Shown here: in pieces, positions 13,078-17,791 of the stretch
Layout: every line of letters starts with the position of its first letter
How positions within the stretch are numbered: the first letter of the stretch is position 1
NCBI GenBank assembly: GCA_003557805.1
Contig: PWNY01000406.1
Location: 1 to 17,791 of the forward strand
Length of the DNA: 17,791 nt
Direction of reading: 5' to 3'
Source of the DNA: Bacteroidales bacterium
GTDB taxonomy: Bacteria > Bacteroidota > Bacteroidia > Bacteroidales > UBA7960
Made by a program: the position numbers and the translations under genes
Notes under the pieces: model-generated
The model's database searches: none
What the model was told of the DNA's origin: nothing
The model's input: only the letters and a program-made list of their open reading frames with translations

Positions 13078-13604
13078 GTTATAGAGGTCTTTTTTTCCTG
13101 TTGTTAATGACAATTATGGCAACGCTGATCTCCTGCTCCCGGGATCAGGATGAGAGGGTTTTGCCAGATCCTGCCGAGGTTCGTGAGGCTTTTGCCCTAA
13201 GCAATCAGTACCTTCTTGAACTGGAAGAGCAGGCTATAGACGATATGGTGAACCGGTATGGATGGGAAATGGAAACAACCGGCTCGGGCCTTAGGCACAT
13301 GATACTGGATGTTGGAGAAGGAGAAAAGGCTTCATATGGTCAGAGAGTGGTTTTGGACTATGAGATATACCTTATAACAGGCGACCCGGTATATTCATCC
13401 TCTGTTGATGGTCAGCTGGAGTTTACCGTTGGCAGGGGAGGCGTTGAAAGGGGTCTTGAGGAGGGAATCCTGATGCTTGCAAGGGGAGGAGAGGCGGTTT
13501 TTATAATGCCCCACCATCTTGCCCACGGGGTTCCAGGTGACGGATACAAAATACCCAGGAGGGCGACCATTATTTACAGGGTCGAGGTACTGGAAATCAT
13601 TTAG
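13074..13604 (+). CDS. GldI-like FKBP-type peptidyl-prolyl isomerase lipoprotein, one FKBP domain
   Basis: A 176-residue predicted lipoprotein. The signal peptide ends in the lipobox LISC with the lipidated Cys21. A helical spacer (33-62) precedes one FKBP domain (about 68-176). Several pocket residues differ from canonical FKBP: the usual Phe-Asp pair is Tyr107-Ser108 (in DPVYSSS), the pocket Trp is Leu128 (VERGLEEG), and the LGYG tyrosine is replaced in HHLAHG. This pattern and layout resemble GldI, a gliding-associated lipoprotein of Bacteroidota, but identity with GldI is not certain, since gliding genes are not seen here. Isomerase activity may be weak, with a mainly chaperone role on the periplasmic side. 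ATG 13074 overlaps the nrnA stop. Confidence 0.82.
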   Translation: MSYRGLFFLLLMTIMATLISCSRDQDERVLPDPAEVREAFALSNQYLLELEEQAIDDMVNRYGWEMETTGSGLRHMILDVGEGEKASYGQRVVLDYEIYLITGDPVYSSSVDGQLEFTVGRGGVERGLEEGILMLARGGEAVFIMPHHLAHGVPGDGYKIPRRATIIYRVEVLEII

Positions 13605-13633
13605 ATAATTTAAACATAACACAAGAGAGCATT

Positions 13634-14521
13634 ATGAAAAAGGTAATTTTTTTGATCATTGTATTTATCGTTGCAACTATAAGTGGTTGTGGCCGTTCAG
13701 GTGAGGTTGATTATGACCAGACCGAGAGTGGTCTCAGGTACGCCTTTCATGTCAGCACTGGCGATGAAAAACCTGAGATCGGGGATATTCTAAGTATGGA
13801 TATGGTTTACAGCCTCAACGACAGTATTCTTTTCAGCAGCCACCAAAGTGGTATACCCATGTTTTTGCAGCTGACCGAGCCTGAATACCCGGGTGATATA
13901 TTTGAAGGTCTCGCAATGATGTCGCTTGGTGACAGTGTTTCATTCCTGATAAATGCCGAGGATTTTTTCATCCACACAGCTGGTGTAATGGAGCTTCCAC
14001 CCTTTGTTGAAGAGTGTGATGACATCAGGTTTGATATAAGGCTGCAAAAGATCCTTGATGAAGAGGGATTTGCAATGGAACAGCAAAGACTTATGGAGGA
14101 ACAGATGCAGCAGAATGTGGTAAGGGCTGAAGAGGAAGAGGAGCTAATGCAAGACTACCTGGATGAAGAAGGTATAACAATTGAACCTACAGAATCAGGC
14201 CTCTATTTTATCGAAAGGGAAAGAGGAGAAGGCCCGCAGGTACAGGTTGGAAATTTGGTGGCAGTCCATTATGAAGGCAGGTTGCTTGACGGTACCGTTT
14301 TTGACTCTTCATACGACAGGGGAGAACCGCTGGAGTTCAATGTTGGTATGCACCAGGTTATACCAGGCTGGGATGAAGGCATAGGAATGATGCGCCAGGG
14401 TGGCAAGGCAACATTGATTATTCCCTCGTATCTTGGATATGGAGACAGGGGCGCAGGACAGGCTGTACCTCCATTCAGCACCCTGGTTTTTGAAGTTGAG
14501 GTAGTAGATATTATTGAATAA
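13634..14521 (+). CDS. FKBP-type peptidyl-prolyl isomerase lipoprotein, two FKBP domains
   Basis: A 295-residue predicted lipoprotein (lipobox ISGC, Cys19). The first FKBP-like domain (about 28-138) is degenerate: the Phe-Asp pair and pocket Trp are missing (SILFSSHQSG, DIFEGLAMM). A very acidic, Gln/Glu-rich, probably coiled-coil linker follows (about 141-180). The second domain (about 184-295) is canonical, with Tyr213 in VHYEG, Phe223-Asp224 in TVFDSSYDRG, Trp246 in QVIPGWDEG, Tyr269 in LGYGD and Phe286. Only this one is expected to isomerise X-Pro bonds. The acidic helical linker recalls FkpA/MIP dimerisation helices, though here it sits between domains. The gene starts 29 nt after its neighbour's stop and ends 5 nt before the next. 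Confidence 0.9.
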   Translation: MKKVIFLIIVFIVATISGCGRSGEVDYDQTESGLRYAFHVSTGDEKPEIGDILSMDMVYSLNDSILFSSHQSGIPMFLQLTEPEYPGDIFEGLAMMSLGDSVSFLINAEDFFIHTAGVMELPPFVEECDDIRFDIRLQKILDEEGFAMEQQRLMEEQMQQNVVRAEEEEELMQDYLDEEGITIEPTESGLYFIERERGEGPQVQVGNLVAVHYEGRLLDGTVFDSSYDRGEPLEFNVGMHQVIPGWDEGIGMMRQGGKATLIIPSYLGYGDRGAGQAVPPFSTLVFEVEVVDIIE

Positions 14522-14526
14522 ACTCA

Positions 14527-15765
14527 ATGGAAATGAAGCCTGTATGCTGTGGTAATACCGGCCAGAAAATAAGGCCGGGCAGGCTGGCTGTCTTTAAGGG
14601 TGGCATTTTTGTTGTTGTATTTTTTGCAGCCTGCAGTATTTTGCGTGTACCTGAAGAGCAGCCTGTGCATCAGGCAACGGAAAGCGGTCTTGTATATACA
14701 GTGCTCAGGCAGGGAGAGGGCCCTCAGCCTTCCAGGGGTGATATGGTCAGGGTTCATTATACCGGAATGCTGGCTGACGGCACTGTTTTCGATTCCTCCT
14801 ACGATAGGTCCCAGCCGGTTGAGTTCCAAATGGGAAGCGGGCAGGTGATATCAGGCTGGGAAGAGGGTATTGCACTTCTAAGGGAAGGTTCAAAGGCGAG
14901 TTTTATAATTCCGCCGGATCTGGGGTATGGGGATACAGGGTTTGGGATGGTTCCCGAAAATGAGACCCTTACATTCGAGGTTGAGCTGCTTGAGGTATAT
15001 ACTCCTGAACGGATAGAGGAAGAGACAGTGGAGCCAACAATGCCAGCCCGTGAAACAGCTTCAGGCGTGAAATACTCCCTTACCCAACAGGGTGAAGGCA
15101 TAAGGCTTGAGGAAGAAATGCATGTAAGCCTGCATTATACAGGATATATCGATGCAGCGGACCAGGTTAAGTTTGACTCCTCCTATGACAGGGATCAGCC
15201 CCTGAGGTTTATCCTTGGCCGCAAAATGGTAATACCCGGCCTTGATGATGCACTCACCCACCTCAGGGTAGGAGACAGGGCAAGGATATGGGTCCCGCAT
15301 GCATTGGCCTACGGAAGCCAGGGGAGGGGGCCGATACCACCGGAATCTGACCTGATCTTTGATGTTGAGGTAATTGATGCCATGCCGGTTGTTGAGCCCG
15401 GGAGGTTTGATACCAGCGGCAGGGATACCCTTACCACAGCCTCAGGACTCCGTTATATAATAGTAGAAGAGGGATATGGCGAAAAACCCAGGACGGGGAA
15501 TATACTCCTGGTGCATTACTCAGGTTATACCTCCGACGGATCAATTTTCGATTCCTCAATACAACGCAGTGAGCCATTTCGTTTTGTGCTTGGTACCGAC
15601 CAGGTTATACAAGGCTGGGATGAGGCTTTTGCCTTACTCAGGGAAGGGAGCAAAGCCAGGCTTATTATACCGCCCTCTCTTGGATATGGCGATACCGGGA
15701 GAGATCCTGTTCCTCCCGGTGAAACACTTATATTCGATGTTGAGCTACTGGAGGTAAGGCGATAA
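14527..15765 (+). CDS. FKBP-type peptidyl-prolyl isomerase lipoprotein, three FKBP domains
   Basis: A 412-residue protein with three tandem FKBP domains at about 50-157, 174-285 and 301-411, each opened by a T(E/A)SG(L/V) motif. Domain 1 (Tyr78, Phe88-Asp89, Trp111, Tyr134) and domain 3 (Tyr331, Phe341-Asp342, Trp364, Tyr387) keep the classical pocket. Domain 2 keeps Tyr204, Phe216-Asp217 and Tyr262 but has Leu239 in place of Trp, so it may be a weak isomerase. The hydrophobic segment LAVFKGGIFVVVFFAAC ends in FAAC, a plausible lipobox with Cys36, after an unusually long basic N-terminus; a start nearer the hydrophobic core is not available as ATG. It is probably anchored in the outer or inner membrane, facing the periplasm. 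It is the third in a run of 1-, 2- and 3-domain paralogues. Confidence 0.9.
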   Translation: MEMKPVCCGNTGQKIRPGRLAVFKGGIFVVVFFAACSILRVPEEQPVHQATESGLVYTVLRQGEGPQPSRGDMVRVHYTGMLADGTVFDSSYDRSQPVEFQMGSGQVISGWEEGIALLREGSKASFIIPPDLGYGDTGFGMVPENETLTFEVELLEVYTPERIEEETVEPTMPARETASGVKYSLTQQGEGIRLEEEMHVSLHYTGYIDAADQVKFDSSYDRDQPLRFILGRKMVIPGLDDALTHLRVGDRARIWVPHALAYGSQGRGPIPPESDLIFDVEVIDAMPVVEPGRFDTSGRDTLTTASGLRYIIVEEGYGEKPRTGNILLVHYSGYTSDGSIFDSSIQRSEPFRFVLGTDQVIQGWDEAFALLREGSKARLIIPPSLGYGDTGRDPVPPGETLIFDVELLEVRR

Positions 15766-15810
15766 CTTTATACCTGCATAAAGAATTGAGAGTGGAAGCG
15801 GATTTCCGCT
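15766..15810 (+). repeat. two small hairpins upstream of lgt
   Basis: CTTTAT-ACCTGC-ATAAAG (15766-15783) and AGCGG-ATTT-CCGCT (15797-15810) are perfect short dyads in the 68-nt gap between the triple-FKBP gene and lgt. Neither is followed by a U-tract, so they are not convincing terminators; they may be processing or stability elements. No TAnnTTTG box is seen here, so lgt may be read from upstream. Confidence 0.35.
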
Positions 15811-15833
15811 AATAATAAACAAAATAGATACTT

Positions 15834-16649
15834 ATGAACCTGCTTCAAATTGGCTGGGATGTAAGTCCCGAGATATTCAATATTGGCAGCTTGTCCGTTC
15901 GGTGGTACGGCCTTTTTTGGGCTCTGTCATTCTATTTAGGATATGAGATGGTGCTGCGCATGTTCAAAAAGGAGGGTGTGCCCGTTGCACAGGCTGACAG
16001 CCTTCTGATATATATTGCCGTCGGCAGCATAGCAGGAGCAAGGCTCGGTCATTGTTTTTTTTATGACTTTGAATATTACAGCAAAAACCTGATAGAGGTG
16101 CTTTATATATGGCAGGGCGGACTGGCAAGCCACGGGGGAGCCATTGGAATACTCATTGCGCTCTACTATTTTCAGAAGAAAAAGAGCAACAAGAGTTTTG
16201 CCTGGCTGCTTGACCGGTTGGTCATACCGGTATCACTGGCAGCTTTTTTCATACGCATGGGCAACCTGATGAATTCCGAGATATATGGAGTGGAAACAGC
16301 GCTCCCCTGGGGTTTTATTTTCGAGAACAGGGGAGAGGTAGTGCCAAAGCACCCTACACAAATCTATGAGGGCCTTACTTACCTTGTACTGTTTTTTATA
16401 CTTGGATATATGTACCTGAAGAAGCGGACAAGGCTTCCTGAGGGTTATATTACCGGTTTCTTTGCCGTCTTTATGTTCACGGCCCGCTTCCTTGTTGAGT
16501 TCATAAAGGAGCCCCAGTCTCCTTTCGAGGCTGATATGATGCTTAACATGGGGCAGATATTAAGCATACCGGTAATCATAGGGGGTATAGGTTTTATTGT
16601 CTATTCCCTTAGAAATAAGGAAAAGAAGCAGAAAAAAGCGGGAAGCTGA
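15834..16649 (+). CDS. lgt: prolipoprotein diacylglyceryl transferase
   Basis: Lgt transfers diacylglycerol from phosphatidylglycerol to the lipobox cysteine, the first step of lipoprotein maturation, in the inner membrane. The 271-residue protein has about seven hydrophobic helices and the family motifs: VRWYGL with Tyr25, GARLGHCFFYD (68-78), WQGGLASHGGAIG with His100 (catalytic His103 in E. coli), the Lgt signature RMGNLMNSEIYG with Arg141 and Asn144 (Arg143 and Asn146 in E. coli), HPTQIYEG (173-180) and Arg218 late in the chain. The C-terminus is lysine-rich. It lies directly downstream of three genes whose products are predicted lipoproteins, so enzyme and substrates are neighbours. Its stop codon abuts that of the convergent methyltransferase gene, with zero nt between. 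Confidence 0.95.
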   Translation: MNLLQIGWDVSPEIFNIGSLSVRWYGLFWALSFYLGYEMVLRMFKKEGVPVAQADSLLIYIAVGSIAGARLGHCFFYDFEYYSKNLIEVLYIWQGGLASHGGAIGILIALYYFQKKKSNKSFAWLLDRLVIPVSLAAFFIRMGNLMNSEIYGVETALPWGFIFENRGEVVPKHPTQIYEGLTYLVLFFILGYMYLKKRTRLPEGYITGFFAVFMFTARFLVEFIKEPQSPFEADMMLNMGQILSIPVIIGGIGFIVYSLRNKEKKQKKAGS

Positions 16650-17390
16650 TCATTTTTCCACCGAGATCAAAAACATTGCAGGCCGCTTGTGAAGACCGGG
16701 AAGGCCTTCTTTTCTCCATCCGGCGATAGTTTGCGTTCTGATATATTCGCTGTGCATGCAGAGATCTGCTGCAATACAGAGCCAGGTACCCGGCCTGCAT
16801 TCCTTTAAAAGGGTTTCTGCAATTGCCATATTGCGGTAGGGGGTCTCCATGAAGATATGGGTGGAGCCTCCGCCTTGCCTGCTATACTCCTCAATCTCCC
16901 GGATTTTTTTAATCCTCTCATCCTTATTTACCGGGAGGTATCCATGGAAACTGAACTCCTGGCCGTTGAGCCCGGAAGCCATCAATGCCAGAAGTATTGA
17001 GTTGGGGCGGACAAGGGGCCTGACCCTTATACCCTGCCGGTGTGCCAGTGCGACAATTATATGCCCCGGATCTGCAATGCATGGGGTTCCTGCCTCAGAA
17101 AGAAGGCCTGCGTCCCTGCCGGATGCCACCTCTTTTAAAAAGGATGGATATCTGCCAGGGTCGCTGTGTTTACCGATTTCATGAAAACACACCTGTTCAA
17201 AAGGCCTTGAATACCCTGCATATCTCAGAAAACGCCTTGCTGTCCTGAGGTTTTCTACAATAAATAGATCAAGGTTATTTACAATATTTGCATTATTACC
17301 GGGCCATATTGTCGATATCTCCTTTTCTCCCAGGGAGGAAGGGATCAGGTAAAGGATTCCCGGGTTGTTATGCTCATTTGATCCACTCAT
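16650..17390 (-). CDS. RsmI-like SAM-dependent methyltransferase (tetrapyrrole methylase fold)
   Basis: A 246-residue protein of the tetrapyrrole (corrin/porphyrin) methylase superfamily, closest in pattern to RsmI, which 2'-O-methylates C1402 of 16S rRNA. Seen motifs are ILYLIPSSLGE near the N-terminus (RsmI: LYVVATPIGN), VENLRTARRFLRYAGY (45-60, like AEDTRHTRKLL), SEAGTPCIADPG (RsmI: SDAGTPGISDPG), LVRPNSILLALMASGL and FHGYLPV with METPYRN. It is shorter than typical RsmI (about 280) and diverges at TPIGN and GPSA, so it is probably the Bacteroidota RsmI paralogue, of unproved substrate, rather than RsmI itself. It starts 1 nt after the dehydratase stop on the same strand, so the two are probably cotranscribed. 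Confidence 0.8.
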   Translation of the reverse strand: MSGSNEHNNPGILYLIPSSLGEKEISTIWPGNNANIVNNLDLFIVENLRTARRFLRYAGYSRPFEQVCFHEIGKHSDPGRYPSFLKEVASGRDAGLLSEAGTPCIADPGHIIVALAHRQGIRVRPLVRPNSILLALMASGLNGQEFSFHGYLPVNKDERIKKIREIEEYSRQGGGSTHIFMETPYRNMAIAETLLKECRPGTWLCIAADLCMHSEYIRTQTIAGWRKEGLPGLHKRPAMFLISVEK

Positions 17391-17391
17391 A

Positions 17392-17791
17392 TTAAGCCTT
17401 GTTTTGTTTTGCCGGGTTTTGCCATGGCAGGTGGTTTAGGTCCGTATTGCCCCCCGACAGTATAACACCGGTTCTCTTGCCCCTGAATATATCAGGGTTT
17501 TCAAGGATTACAGCAATAGCGACAGCTGCGCTTGGCTCCACGATTATTTTCATTCTCTCCCATATCAGTTTCATAGCATGGATTATGGCATCCTCACCGG
17601 TAGTAAGTATGTCTTGTGCACCTTCAGAAATTATCGGGAATGTTAGGCTTCCGAGTGAGGTCCTTAACCCGTCTGCAATAGTGTTTGGATCTTTTACGGG
17701 GATCAAACGTTTTTTCCGGAAGGACTCCTGTGCATCGTTTGCCATTTCGGGTTCTGCACCATACACTTTTGTTTTGGGTGAGAAGTGCCTG
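17392..17791 (-). CDS. threonine/serine dehydratase (PLP type II fold), C-terminal part
   Basis: The frame enters from the right edge and ends with TAA at 17394-17392. About 132 residues are visible. VYGAEPEMANDAQESF, then ADGLRTSLGSLTFPII, IVEPSAAVAIAVIL and GVILSGGNTDLNHLPW match the C-terminal half of catabolic threonine ammonia-lyase / serine racemase-type enzymes. These deaminate threonine to 2-oxobutanoate or serine to pyruvate, using PLP. The GVILSGGN loop, which holds the PLP ring, is intact. No C-terminal ACT domain follows, so this is not the long, isoleucine-regulated IlvA form. The PLP lysine lies outside the window. The GTG at 17766 is an internal valine, not a start, because the frame and homology continue upstream (SPKTK). 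Confidence 0.88.
   Translation of the reverse strand, partial: RHFSPKTKVYGAEPEMANDAQESFRKKRLIPVKDPNTIADGLRTSLGSLTFPIISEGAQDILTTGEDAIIHAMKLIWERMKIIVEPSAAVAIAVILENPDIFRGKRTGVILSGGNTDLNHLPWQNPAKQNKA

Noticed and set aside
14527..15765. Misassembled or recently expanded repeat in the triple-FKBP gene
   Set aside because: The three domains differ clearly in sequence and linkers, and the frame is open throughout, so this is an old domain duplication rather than an assembly artefact.

Overview
This window looks like a chromosomal segment of a member of the Bacteroidota, most likely the Bacteroidales/Marinilabiliales side. The reasons are: Bacteroidota-type promoter -7 boxes (TAnnTTTG) ahead of many transcription units, almost no Shine-Dalgarno sequences, a GldI-like FKBP lipoprotein, heptose genes beside polysaccharide glycosyltransferases, and protein signatures typical of that phylum. 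Nearly everything is core housekeeping. I see no phage, transposon, tRNA, rRNA or CRISPR array.

Layout. On the minus strand at the left edge lie the N-terminus of an M48 (HtpX-like) membrane protease and lemA. Divergent from them is cysE-cysK (cysteine synthesis), preceded by a 165-nt leader. cysK converges on mtaD (methylthioadenosine/S-adenosylhomocysteine deaminase). A small unknown protein with a Tudor-like N-terminus converges on a MATE transporter. A plus-strand block follows: a membrane-anchored GT2 glycosyltransferase, a GT4-type glycosyltransferase, gmhA, gmhB (heptose for LPS) and mnmA (tRNA 2-thiolation). Next comes a ~700-nt gene-free region, extremely AT-rich in its right half and full of dyads, leading to an XRE-type regulator. 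Then nrnA (DHH phosphoesterase) and three lipoprotein genes carrying one, two and three FKBP domains run into lgt, the enzyme that lipidates lipoproteins. The right edge holds an RsmI-like methyltransferase and the C-terminus of a threonine/serine dehydratase on the minus strand.

Main discovery. The cysE-cysK leader contains what looks like a complete ribosome-mediated transcription attenuator. It has a Bacteroidota promoter (973-1002), a 25-codon leader ORF (1020-1097) with four consecutive cysteine codons (TGT TGT TGC TGT, 1053-1064), a 1:2 hairpin wrapped around those codons, an alternative 2:3 antiterminator pairing (1077-1083 with 1133-1139), and an intrinsic terminator (1131-1162) ending just before the cysE start. 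Cysteine starvation would stall ribosomes on the Cys codons and allow read-through into the cysteine genes. Polycysteine leaders are known from mycobacteria; I know of no description of one driving cysE-cysK in this phylum.

Second in interest is the region upstream of the XRE regulator. It holds seven TGTAAA half-sites (one pair forming TTTACA-CAAA-TGTAAA), a perfect 20-bp palindrome nested in a larger inverted repeat, and three TGTTGTA(C/T)A copies. It looks like an operator array for autoregulation. Several genes share a sulfur theme (cysE, cysK, mtaD, mnmA, nrnA), but they are not in one operon.
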